From Acidobacteriota bacterium (GTDB lineage: Bacteria; Acidobacteriota; Vicinamibacteria; Vicinamibacterales; UBA2999): a DNA stretch of 64,000 nucleotides. Below the pieces are notes generated by a model. It saw only the letters and a program-made list of their open reading frames with translations. It did not search any database and was not told where the DNA came from. Shown here in pieces: positions 27,638-35,887 of the stretch. Numbering within the stretch: the stretch's first letter is position 1; each line of letters starts with the position of its first letter. The DNA lies in contig JAGNJW010000001.1 of NCBI GenBank assembly GCA_018000455.1, positions 326,311 to 390,310 of the forward strand, written 5' to 3'. Made by a program: the position numbers and the translations under genes.

Positions 27638-28621
27638 ATGGCCAAGACCGCGCTCATCACGGGCATCACCGGACAGGACGGCTCGTACCTGGCCGAGCTG
27701 TTGCTTTCCAAAGGCTACAAAGTCGTCGGCGCCATCCGCCGGCTGAGCGCGCCCAACGACTGGCGTATCCGACATCTGCAGGATCAGATCACGCTGCGTC
27801 CCGCCGACCTGCTCGACCAGCTCTCGCTCATCAAGGTGATCGAGGAGGCGGAGCCCGACGAGATCTACAACCTGGCGGCGATGTCGTTCGTGCCGGCATC
27901 GTGGGACCAGCCGATGCTGACCGGCGAGTTCAACGCCCAGGGCGTCACCCGCGTGCTCGAAGCCGTTCGCCGGGTGAACTCGAAGATCAAGTTCTACCAG
28001 GCGTCGTCGAGCGAGATGTACGGCAAGGTCCGCGAGGTGCCGCAGAGCGAGCTGACGCCGTTCTATCCCCGCAGCCCCTACGGCGTCTCCAAGGTCTACG
28101 GGCACTACATCACGGTCAACTACCGCGAGAGTTACGGCCTCTTCGCCTGCTCGGGCATTCTCTTCAACCACGAGTCGCCCCGGCGCGGGCTCGAGTTCGT
28201 GTCCCGCAAGGTGACCGACGGCGTGGCCCGCATCAAGTGCGGTCTCACCGACGCGCTGCACCTCGGCAACCTCGACGCCAAGCGCGATTGGGGCTACTCG
28301 GGCGACTACGTGCGCGCGATGTGGCTGATGCTGCAGCAGGATCAGGCCGAGGACTACGTGGTGGCCACCGGCGAGACGCACACCGTGCAACGCCTGGTCG
28401 AACTGGCCTTCAGCCACGCCGGGCTCGACTGGAAGCAGTACGTGAAGGTCGATCAGCGGTTCATCCGCCCGGCCGAAGTGGATCTGCTCATCGGCGACCC
28501 GACGCGGGCCCGCCAGGAACTCGCCTGGACGCCGGAGGTGACCTTCGAGCACCTGATCGCGATGATGGTCGACGCCGACATCGCCCGCCATACCGAGCAC
28601 CCCGGCGTGGCGCTGGGCTGA
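27638..28621 (+). CDS. gmd: GDP-mannose 4,6-dehydratase
   Basis: 327 residues, extended [22 protein letters not shown], the RR of [42 protein letters not shown], catalytic [18 protein letters not shown] and [14 protein letters not shown] are all Gmd signatures. Produces GDP-4-keto-6-deoxy-D-mannose, precursor of fucose, perosamine and D-rhamnose. The next gene is a transaminase, so an amino-deoxy sugar is a possible product; the reductase or epimerase needed for fucose is not here. Confidence 0.94.
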   Translation: MAKTALITGITGQDGSYLAELLLSKGYKVVGAIRRLSAPNDWRIRHLQDQITLRPADLLDQLSLIKVIEEAEPDEIYNLAAMSFVPASWDQPMLTGEFNAQGVTRVLEAVRRVNSKIKFYQASSSEMYGKVREVPQSELTPFYPRSPYGVSKVYGHYITVNYRESYGLFACSGILFNHESPRRGLEFVSRKVTDGVARIKCGLTDALHLGNLDAKRDWGYSGDYVRAMWLMLQQDQAEDYVVATGETHTVQRLVELAFSHAGLDWKQYVKVDQRFIRPAEVDLLIGDPTRARQELAWTPEVTFEHLIAMMVDADIARHTEHPGVALG

Positions 28622-28644
28622 CGGCCATTCGGCCCGAGGTGGCA

Positions 28645-29775
28645 ATGCCGGTCACGCCGTCCGCGCCCGTTCAGCTGCTCGACCTCCAGGCGCAGTATCG
28701 CCCGCTGCGCGAGGCCCTGCTCGCGGCCGTGACGCGCGTCTGCGACAGCCAGCGCTGCATCCTCGGCGAGGAGGTCATGGCCCTCGAACGCGAGCTGGCG
28801 GCCTACCTCGGCGTGGGTCACGCGCTCGGCGTGTCGTCGGGCACCGACGCGCTGGTCGCTGCGCTCATGGCGCTCGAGATCGGCGCCGGCGACGACGTCA
28901 TCACGCCCACGTTCTCGTTCTTCGCCTCGGCCGGCTCGGTCGTGCGCGTGGGCGCGCGTCCCGTGTTCGTCGACATCGATCCGCACACCTACAACCTCGA
29001 CGTCGAGGCGGTGGCCAGGGCCATCACGCCGCGTACCAAGGCCATCATGCCCGTGCACCTCTACGGGCAGGCGGCCGACATGACGGCGCTCATGGCGCTG
29101 GCCCGGACGCACGGGCTGGCGGTCATCGAGGACGCCGCGCAGGCGATTGGCGCCCGCGACGGTGGATCTGCGGTGGGCGGAATCGGCACCATCGGCTGCT
29201 TCTCGTTCTATCCCACCAAGAATCTGGGCGCCTTCGGCGACGGTGGTCTCGTGACCACCAACGACGCCGCACTGGCCGATCGGCTGCGCCTGCTGCGCGA
29301 CCACGGCCAGCAGCCGAAGTATCACCACGCGCTGGTCGGGGGGAACTTCCGGCTCGATGCCATCCAGGGGGCCGTGCTCCGCGTGAAGCTGCCGCACCTG
29401 GCGGCGTGGACCGAGGGGCGCCGCAGGAACGCGGCCCGCTACCGGGCGCTCTTCGCGGCGGCCGGACTCGAGGACCTCGTGGGATTGCCCTACGAGCGGC
29501 CGGACGCGTACCACATCTACAACCAGTTCGTGGTGCAGGTGCCCGAGCGCGACCGCGTGCGCGAGCACCTCGCGGCGCGGGCTATCGGCACCGAGGTCTA
29601 CTACCCGGTGCCGTTTCACCGCCAGGCCTGCTTTGCCGCCCTCGGCCACCCCCACGATGGGTTCCCACACGCCGACGCTGCGGCGGCCAGGGTGCTGGCC
29701 TTGCCCATCTACCCCGAACTGGCCGACGACCAGCTCCAGCAGGTGGTTGCGGCCATCGCCGACGCTGTCGGCTGA
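28645..29775 (+). CDS. DegT/DnrJ/EryC1 sugar transaminase
   Basis: 376 residues from ATG 28645. VQLLDLQAQYRPLREALL, LGVSSGTDALVAALMAL, PTFSFFASAGSVVRVGARP, EDAAQAIGA and catalytic Lys in FYPTKNLGAFGDGGLV. Closest in wording to the WbpE/FdtB group that aminates 3-keto nucleotide sugars, but its partner gmd would suggest GDP-perosamine-type amination at C4. Substrate not decided. Convergent with the ligase-like gene. Confidence 0.85.
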   Translation: MPVTPSAPVQLLDLQAQYRPLREALLAAVTRVCDSQRCILGEEVMALERELAAYLGVGHALGVSSGTDALVAALMALEIGAGDDVITPTFSFFASAGSVVRVGARPVFVDIDPHTYNLDVEAVARAITPRTKAIMPVHLYGQAADMTALMALARTHGLAVIEDAAQAIGARDGGSAVGGIGTIGCFSFYPTKNLGAFGDGGLVTTNDAALADRLRLLRDHGQQPKYHHALVGGNFRLDAIQGAVLRVKLPHLAAWTEGRRRNAARYRALFAAAGLEDLVGLPYERPDAYHIYNQFVVQVPERDRVREHLAARAIGTEVYYPVPFHRQACFAALGHPHDGFPHADAAAARVLALPIYPELADDQLQQVVAAIADAVG

Positions 29776-29794
29776 ACGCTCGCACGGAGCCTCG

Positions 29795-31672
29795 CTAGTC
29801 TTCGAAGCGCGCGGTGACGAAGGCCGCGCGGACCATCCCCTCCGCGGTTTGCCACGGGCGGTCGATGTCCACTCGCACCATCGGCCAGGGACCAGGCGCC
29901 ACCGGGATCCGGCACTCGAAGGGCGCCGCGTCGACCGCGTCATGCGTGCACACGACGCCGTGGCGCGCCGACACGGTGACGCGCACCGGCCGCGCGGCTG
30001 CGTCCGCGTGCGGCACCACGATTCGCGCCACCAGCGTAGTGCCCGCCGGTGGCAATACCGCCACGCCACGCGGCGCCATCCACCGCCCCTCGCCGTAGGG
30101 CGTCGGCTCCACGCTGGTGACGCCGTAGCTATACGGCTGGTGGAAGCGGGCGGCACGATACGGCGGCCGCAGATCGCCCCAGCCGGCGATGCCCGTGCCT
30201 ACCGCACTGAGGATCGCCAGTGCCCACACCACCCTGCTGTCGCGCTGGTCCGGCGCGGCACCGGACGGCGCCGGCCACGACGCTACCGCCTCGGCCATGA
30301 CCAGGGCGACAATCACCTGCAGCAGTGGGTGCGGCATCGGCGGGCTCATGAGCGCCAGCAGTCCCAGACCGGCCAGCGGCGCCGCCGCCGCCGTGTGCTC
30401 ACGGCGCGTCAGCGCGCGAAGGAAGGTCACCAGGGCGATCAAGGAGCAGGCGAAGGCCGGCCATGCCCCGAGCAGCCCGAGCTCGGCCGCCTCTTGCCGC
30501 CACCAGTTCTGCGCGTTGTCGGGCGGCAGGGCGACGCCGAGGGTCTCGCTGGCGTAACCGGTTACGAGGCTGCCAAAGGTGCCGGGCCCGGTGCCGACAA
30601 ACGGATGCTCGGCGATCATCGCCATCGACGCCGGCCCGTAGCCATCACGATCCCACAAGAGGCGCCACAGGCCTTCCCTTTCGAGCGAGAGCTGCCTCCG
30701 CACCGTGTCGGCCAGGCGCCCAATCGCCTGTCCTGCCGACGGATCCGTCACCGGCTCGCCGGTGAGCACCGCCGTGGCGAGCAGCGCGCCCGCGGCCAAG
30801 GCCAGCCACCGCAACGGCCTTGCCGCTGCGGGGGCCTGGAACGCCAGCACCAGACTGAGTGCCGCCAGCGCCGATCGTGACCCGGTGGCGATGATGCCGG
30901 CCAGGCACAGCGCCAGCCAGACGGCACCCCAGGCCATGGCCGGAATCGCCGTGGGCCGCGCCAGCGACGAGATGAGGATCGGCGCGGTGAGCGCCAAGAG
31001 CGCGCCGGTCGCGTTGGCATCGAAGAGCGTGCTCCCGGAACGGTGCAGACGCACCCAGGGCTCGACGCCCAGCACGGCGACGTCCACGTGCTGCTGCCAG
31101 AGCGCGACTCCGGCGGCGGCGGCCACGCCCGGGAGCAATGCCATCCACGTCCAGCGACGTGCGGTGAGCGTCGCGCCCCAATACCAGTCGAAGAGGAGCA
31201 GGGCCACCAGCTGCGCCTCTGCCATGAGCAGGACCACGCCCGCAAGATTGGGCGCCGCGGCGGCGTAGAGCGTGAAATCGAGTTCGCGCACAGCGACAAC
31301 GGGCGTGACCAGCGCCAGCACGAGCGCCCAGGCGGCGACCGCGCCGCCCCAGACGCCGCCGGATTGCCAGGGCCGTGCACCCCTCCAGGCCAGGCCGGCG
31401 CCCAGGAATGCCATCCACGGCACGAGGTGATCGAACAGGCCGGCCGGGCCGTAGGCGCTGGCCATGAGGGGCCAGAGCGGAGCCAGGCCGAGGGCCAGCA
31501 CCACGGCCGGCGTAGCGCCGGCCGCCAGGCGGACGCCGACCCCGGCAGCGATGGCCGCGGCCGTGACCCAGGCCGTGTTGCCCTGGGCGCCGAGCAGCGC
31601 GGCATGCGCCAGCGGCAGCGCCACCGTCACGAGGCCGACGACGACGCGCGCGGCACCGAGGGTTGGGCTCAC
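29795..31672 (-). CDS. O-antigen ligase-like membrane protein
   Basis: 625 residues with about 12 predicted membrane helices up to about 540. The Wzy/WaaL region includes ATGSRSALAALSLVLAF, and the long periplasmic loop has EHPFVGTGPGTFGSLV and PPDNAQNWWRQEAAELGLLG, typical of O-antigen ligase family proteins. The last 85 residues form a soluble domain (APFECRIPVAPGPWPM) of unknown role. Ligase or polymerase function cannot be separated from sequence alone. Last gene of the leftward thiS-thiG-methyltransferase-ligase run. Confidence 0.75.
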   Translation of the reverse strand: MSPTLGAARVVVGLVTVALPLAHAALLGAQGNTAWVTAAAIAAGVGVRLAAGATPAVVLALGLAPLWPLMASAYGPAGLFDHLVPWMAFLGAGLAWRGARPWQSGGVWGGAVAAWALVLALVTPVVAVRELDFTLYAAAAPNLAGVVLLMAEAQLVALLLFDWYWGATLTARRWTWMALLPGVAAAAGVALWQQHVDVAVLGVEPWVRLHRSGSTLFDANATGALLALTAPILISSLARPTAIPAMAWGAVWLALCLAGIIATGSRSALAALSLVLAFQAPAAARPLRWLALAAGALLATAVLTGEPVTDPSAGQAIGRLADTVRRQLSLEREGLWRLLWDRDGYGPASMAMIAEHPFVGTGPGTFGSLVTGYASETLGVALPPDNAQNWWRQEAAELGLLGAWPAFACSLIALVTFLRALTRREHTAAAAPLAGLGLLALMSPPMPHPLLQVIVALVMAEAVASWPAPSGAAPDQRDSRVVWALAILSAVGTGIAGWGDLRPPYRAARFHQPYSYGVTSVEPTPYGEGRWMAPRGVAVLPPAGTTLVARIVVPHADAAARPVRVTVSARHGVVCTHDAVDAAPFECRIPVAPGPWPMVRVDIDRPWQTAEGMVRAAFVTARFED

Positions 31673-31700
31673 GACTGCGTCGTCCGCGGTTGTCGGCGCG

Positions 31701-33209
31701 TCAGGGGCGCCTGGCGACGATCGCGTAGTCGCGGTGGGTGAAGAACAACCCGTTCAGCCGCTCGACGTTGCGATCGAGCACGTCGAGGAGGGGCGGCAGA
31801 GCAGGATCCAAGGCAGCGGCGCGCGACGCGGCAGGCAGCCGCTCGAGCTTGCCGGCCTCGGGATAGGGTGAGCGCCACTGGATGGCGACGTCGGTGAAGC
31901 CGGCCGCCATCACCAGGAACTTGAGCGTGTCGGGATGCACCGGCCGCACGTGCGTGAGGTCGCGCACGTAGCTGTCGAAGAAGGCGCTCCAGCACGCCGG
32001 ATTGATCGTCTCGAGCACCAGTGCCGCGCCAGGACAGAGCGCCTGGGCGGCGGCGGCCAGCAGCCGCAGCAGATAGTCTGGCTGCAAGTGCTCGACCACC
32101 TGCGAGGCGATGAGTCCGCCGATGCTGCCCGGGGCTGCGCCGGCCAGGAACGACAGGCCGTCGGTTTCGGTGACGTCGAAGCCTCTGGCACGGCAACGTT
32201 CGACCATCTCATGATTGAGATCCACGCCGCGGGCACTGACGCCGGCGGTCGTCAGCAGATCGAGGAATTCTCCGCGGCCGCATCCAAGGTCCACCACTTC
32301 GGTCGCGCCTGCGAAGATCGGCAGGTAGTCGGCCATGCGCTGGCGAATCTCGCTCTCGCTGCCGCGAAAGAGATCCTCGAATCCGGCGTACTGCTGGCTT
32401 AGCAGCCGATCACCGGCGAGCATCTGCTGGTGTCGGTCGGGAGCGGACTCGCGCGCGGCCTGGGAAGCGGCCGGCGGCGGCGCGGTGGGCGCCGCCGGCA
32501 GCCCGCGAGCGAACTCGCGGCTGAGCGCGAGCGAGGAATGCTGCACGAGCGTGACAGCCGTGGCCAGGTCGCCCAGCCGGGCGTCGTAGCGCTGGTCGCG
32601 GCCGAGCAGCGATTCGTAGCGCTTCAGCATCTCGTCCGACAGGCCGCTCAGCGCCGCCGCCAGGCCGCGCGAGACGTCCTCGAGGCGGCCGATCGCCACC
32701 TGCGCGTCCTCGGCCGTGCGGCGCGCCAGGCCGCTGAACTCGTAGTCTTTCGTGTCGACGAAGGGCGTGAGCGTCTGAAGGTAGACGACGAGCATCGACT
32801 GGAAGTGCGCCGCCTCGTCGATCTGCCGCCGCACCAGGCCGATCGCGGCCGCTATGGCGTCGGTGACGGCGCGCTCGCGCGGAATACTGCGATTGACGTG
32901 ATCGACGAGCGACGCATTGAATCGCTGTTGGGCGCCGAGTGCCGGCTGCATCGTGCGCCAGACGAAGCCGGCGAGGCGGCCGCGCCAGCCGCTGCCGGCT
33001 GGCGCGTGGCCGGCCAGCTCCCACTGCTCGTTGAGGGGCGTGACCTGGCGCTCGTCGGGTCCGGGCGGCGGATGGGGTAGTTCGCCCAGCTGCTGCACGG
33101 CCTGGTCGACGGCGGTGAGCGCGGCGTTGTAGCGCGCGTCGGCGGTCTCACGATCGCGCTTGAGGCGCGCCAGGTCGTCTTCCGACACCGTGCGCACGCG
33201 GTCGGTCAC
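31701..33209 (-). CDS. Class I SAM methyltransferase with long coiled-coil N-terminus
   Basis: 502 residues from GTG 33209 (TAGTG overlap with thiG). Residues 1 to about 250 are largely helical and charged, likely coiled-coil. From about 270: a short helical linker, then VVDLGCGRGEFLDLL (motif I), GVDLNHEMVERCRARG, SQVVEHLQPDYLLRL and a C-terminal HPDTLKFLVMAAGF. The domain order and GCGRGE motif recall WbdD-type chain-terminating methyltransferases of polysaccharide synthesis, but no kinase domain is present. The adjacent ligase-like gene supports a glycan role. Confidence 0.75.
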   Translation of the reverse strand: MTDRVRTVSEDDLARLKRDRETADARYNAALTAVDQAVQQLGELPHPPPGPDERQVTPLNEQWELAGHAPAGSGWRGRLAGFVWRTMQPALGAQQRFNASLVDHVNRSIPRERAVTDAIAAAIGLVRRQIDEAAHFQSMLVVYLQTLTPFVDTKDYEFSGLARRTAEDAQVAIGRLEDVSRGLAAALSGLSDEMLKRYESLLGRDQRYDARLGDLATAVTLVQHSSLALSREFARGLPAAPTAPPPAASQAARESAPDRHQQMLAGDRLLSQQYAGFEDLFRGSESEIRQRMADYLPIFAGATEVVDLGCGRGEFLDLLTTAGVSARGVDLNHEMVERCRARGFDVTETDGLSFLAGAAPGSIGGLIASQVVEHLQPDYLLRLLAAAAQALCPGAALVLETINPACWSAFFDSYVRDLTHVRPVHPDTLKFLVMAAGFTDVAIQWRSPYPEAGKLERLPAASRAAALDPALPPLLDVLDRNVERLNGLFFTHRDYAIVARRP

Positions 33210-33997
33210 TAGCGTCCCACCATGCCGTCGAGCGGACTGCTGGCCGAGGCGTAGAGCCGCTTCGGGATCCGGCCGGCCAGGTAGGCAAGCCGGCCGGCGA
33301 TGACGGCGTGCTTCATCGCGGCGGCCATGGCGACCGGGTCGCGGGCCCCGGCGACGGCCGTGTTGAGCAGCACCGCGTCGGCGCCGAGCTCCATCGCGAT
33401 CGCCGCATCCGAGGCCGTGCCCACGCCAGCGTCGACGATGACCGGCACGCGGGCCTGTTCCCTGATGATGCGCAGGTTGGTGAGGTTCTGGATGCCCAGG
33501 CCCGAACCGATCGGCGCGCCGGCCGGCATCACGGCGACGGCTCCGGCGTCTTCGAGCTTGCGGCACACGATGGGGTCGTCGTTGGTGTAGGGCAGCACGA
33601 CGAAGCCGTCCTTCACGAGGGCCGTCGTCGCCTCGACGAGCGCCGCCGTGTCGGGGAAGAGCGTGGCCTCGTCGCCGATGACTTCCAGCTTGACCCAGTG
33701 CGACAGACCCGCTTCGCGGCCCAGATGGGCCGTGCGGATGGCGTCGGCGGCCGTGTAGCAGCCGGCGGTGTTGGGCAGCAGGGCGATGGCCGTGGTGTCG
33801 ATGAAGTCGAGCAGCGACGCCGACTGGCGCGTGATGTCGACGCGCCGCACGGCCACCGTCACCAGCGCCGTGCCGCCGGCCCGGTGTGCGGCCTGCATGA
33901 TCTCGGGCGATGGGTACTTGCCGGTGCCGAGAATCAGGCGCGAGGCGAAGGCGCGGCCGGCAATGACCAGCGGATCCGGCGCATCAGCGGCCGTCAT
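33209..33997 (-). CDS. thiG: Thiazole synthase
   Basis: 262 residues, normal length. [37 protein letters not shown], Schiff-base Lys in [25 protein letters not shown] and [12 protein letters not shown] are the ThiG motifs. Builds the thiazole ring of thiamine using ThiS thiocarboxylate. Coupled to thiS by ATGA and to the next gene by a 1-nt overlap. No thiF, thiH, thiO or thiE is visible here. Confidence 0.97.
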   Translation of the reverse strand: MTAADAPDPLVIAGRAFASRLILGTGKYPSPEIMQAAHRAGGTALVTVAVRRVDITRQSASLLDFIDTTAIALLPNTAGCYTAADAIRTAHLGREAGLSHWVKLEVIGDEATLFPDTAALVEATTALVKDGFVVLPYTNDDPIVCRKLEDAGAVAVMPAGAPIGSGLGIQNLTNLRIIREQARVPVIVDAGVGTASDAAIAMELGADAVLLNTAVAGARDPVAMAAAMKHAVIAGRLAYLAGRIPKRLYASASSPLDGMVGR

Positions 33998-34212
33998 CGA
34001 CCAGGCGCCACCGCGCCGCCGCCCACGAAGTTCACGATCTCCATCGCATCTCCCGGCTGCACGATTGTCACCTCGAAGGCCGCGCGCTTCAGCACGACGA
34101 GGTTCAGCTCGACCGCCACGCGCCGCGCGTCGATCTTCAGGCTCGCCAGGAGCGCAGCCACGGAGATCGGGCCGTCCAGGTCGAATGGGTCGCCGTTCAG
34201 TTGGATGGTCAC
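33994..34212 (-). CDS. thiS: Sulfur carrier protein ThiS with C-terminal extension
   Basis: 72 residues, beta-grasp fold ([37 protein letters not shown]). Normal ThiS ends in a free Gly-Gly that becomes the thiocarboxylate; here VGGG is followed by AVAPGR before the stop, so the diglycine is internal. Either the tail is cut off after translation or the protein works differently. The frame is certain because the stop overlaps thiG as ATGA. Confidence 0.88.
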   Translation of the reverse strand: MTIQLNGDPFDLDGPISVAALLASLKIDARRVAVELNLVVLKRAAFEVTIVQPGDAMEIVNFVGGGAVAPGR

Positions 34213-34235
34213 GAGCGCGAACGCGTACGTCAGGG

Positions 34236-34265
34236 AGCGTACTCAGCGCTTGGAAGGCAAGTCAA
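34236..34265 (-). promoter_or_regulatory. Possible thiS promoter
   Basis: TTGACT (34265-34260), 18-bp spacer, TACGCT (34241-34236), about 25 bp before ATG 34212. The -10 is weak. I looked for a TPP riboswitch in this leader and saw none. Confidence 0.3.
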
Positions 34266-34272
34266 GGCGCGC

Positions 34273-34298
34273 GGAGGAGGGGCCGGTGCCCCTCCTCC
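34273..34298 (-). terminator. Strong hairpin after the DUF5666 gene
   Basis: GGAGGAGGGGC / GCCCCTCCTCC: an 11-bp perfect stem with a 4-nt loop, 23 bp after the DUF5666 stop. No T-tract, but the stem is very stable; it separates this gene from thiS. Confidence 0.5.
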
Positions 34299-34321
34299 GG
34301 CAGGCGGTGCAGTGGCGCGGA

Positions 34322-35569
34322 CTAGTTCTCGCGCTCGATCTTCGTGGCGACCAGCGTCGTGCCCTGCAGGTCGCCCTCCACTTCGACGCGCATGCCGACG
34401 GCCAGGGCCGGGCAGCGGATGTCGTCGAAGGATGTCGCGGCCGACGTCGTCACCGTGATGCCGCGCACCGTCAGCGTGAGGGCCGGGCAGGTGCCGCCGA
34501 TGGTCGAAATCTGGCCTTCGATGCGGCCGCCGGGCCGCCCGCCCGGATGCCCTTCGATCTCGACCTCTTCGGCGATGACCGCACCGCCTTCGGTCTGCAT
34601 GTCGCCGCGAACGCGCACTCTGACGCCGACGCGGATGTGCTCGCACGAGCCACCACTGAAGACGGTCGAGGCGTCGGTCACGACGCGCACCACGCCGCCC
34701 ACCGTGAACGTGAGGGCGGGACACGTGCCACTCACCGCGGTTACCGTCGAACGGCCTTCGACGCGGCGTGACTTGAAGCGCACCCAGCTGGCCACGTTGG
34801 TCGTCTGGTCGTCATCCCTGAAGCCACGGGCCTGCACCTGCACCCCTGGCGCCAGGTCTGCACACGTGCCGCCGACGAAGTCGGTCGCGGCGTTGACCTG
34901 AACGGGGGTCGTGCCGAGGAGCATCGTGACGTCGGGGCAGATGCCCGTGACGCTGGTGATGCGACCCTCGCCCTCACCGAAATGACGCTGTCCCTTGATC
35001 TCGATCATCCGCGCGCGGAAACCGCCGCCGGGGGCCGGCACGGCCTTGACCTTGATCCTGGTGCCGACTCGGATCTGATCGCAGCCCGCGCCGCGGTTGG
35101 CCGGCAGGTATCGGGTGAGTGCGTCGGCCGTGACGGTGCGGCCGTCGACCGTGATCGTCAGATTGGGGCAGGTGCCGCTCACCTCGGTGACGCGGCCCTC
35201 GCCTTCGCCTTCGCTGCCATCCTCGATCTCGATCATCGTGGCGACCACCGACAGCGTCCCACCGCTGATGGTGAGCATGCCGCGCACTTCGACCCGCTGG
35301 TTCGGCGCCAGCATCCCGCAGGTCTGGCCGGCGGGGAAGGTCGTATTCGCGTCGACGGTCACCGGGATGCCGGCAATCATGAGCACGACCGCCGGACAGG
35401 TCCCCGTCACCTCGGTGACCAGGCCCTTGCCCTCGACACGCAGCTGCTGGAACGCCAGCCCGGTGCCGTCGAGGACCTTGTCCTGGAGTCCTCGAGCGCT
35501 CGCCGACGTCGCCAGTATCAGGATGGCGGCCGCGACGATGCCGTTCCTCAGGTGTTTCATCTTGGTCAT
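34322..35569 (-). CDS. Secreted DUF5666 repeat protein
   Basis: 415 residues from ATG 35569 with a signal peptide (IVAAAILILATSASA) and a purine-rich leader. About five tandem OB-like repeats of roughly 75 residues, each opening with a variant of VTEVSGTCP and carrying a second Cys near GGTCADL or GGSCEHI. Two cysteines per repeat suggest one disulfide each in the periplasm or outside. The pattern matches DUF5666. Function unknown. Divergent from the large flavoprotein gene. Confidence 0.8.
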   Translation of the reverse strand: MTKMKHLRNGIVAAAILILATSASARGLQDKVLDGTGLAFQQLRVEGKGLVTEVTGTCPAVVLMIAGIPVTVDANTTFPAGQTCGMLAPNQRVEVRGMLTISGGTLSVVATMIEIEDGSEGEGEGRVTEVSGTCPNLTITVDGRTVTADALTRYLPANRGAGCDQIRVGTRIKVKAVPAPGGGFRARMIEIKGQRHFGEGEGRITSVTGICPDVTMLLGTTPVQVNAATDFVGGTCADLAPGVQVQARGFRDDDQTTNVASWVRFKSRRVEGRSTVTAVSGTCPALTFTVGGVVRVVTDASTVFSGGSCEHIRVGVRVRVRGDMQTEGGAVIAEEVEIEGHPGGRPGGRIEGQISTIGGTCPALTLTVRGITVTTSAATSFDDIRCPALAVGMRVEVEGDLQGTTLVATKIEREN

Positions 35570-35887
35570 GTGCCGTTCTCCCGTAAGTCGTGCAGTCGAT
35601 GGCGCCGCGCCCGGCGGGGCAGTCGGGGTGCACGACCACGGAGCAAGACGCGTTCCCGCCAACTCGGCCGTGCGCATGGTCGGGTTTGTGGCGCATTCTC
35701 GGCTGCCCGTCCATGACCGCCGGCGGCCTGGCGGCGATGACGGACGAAACTGCGCGTGCAGCTTCAGTCTCGGTGTCTCGAAATCCGTCACGGGCCCGTT
35801 GGCCGTCGACGTTTTGAACGCTCGTTTGACTCGCGTCTCGGCGCGGATGTACCGTGGTTAGTCGGCCCGACGAGCGGGCCCGTAGCT
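35570..35887. promoter_or_regulatory. Divergent intergenic region with possible promoter and leader hairpin
   Basis: 318 bp without a gene. TTGACT (35826-35831), 18 bp, TACCGT (35850-35855) is a weak promoter reading right. GGCCCG (35864-35869) and CGGGCC (35875-35880) can form a hairpin 7 nt before the ATG at 35888. Nothing else recognised. Confidence 0.3.

Noticed and set aside
34213..34321. TPP riboswitch in front of thiS
   Set aside because: The leader is only about 100 bp and lacks the conserved THI-box words; the hairpin there belongs to the end of the DUF5666 gene.
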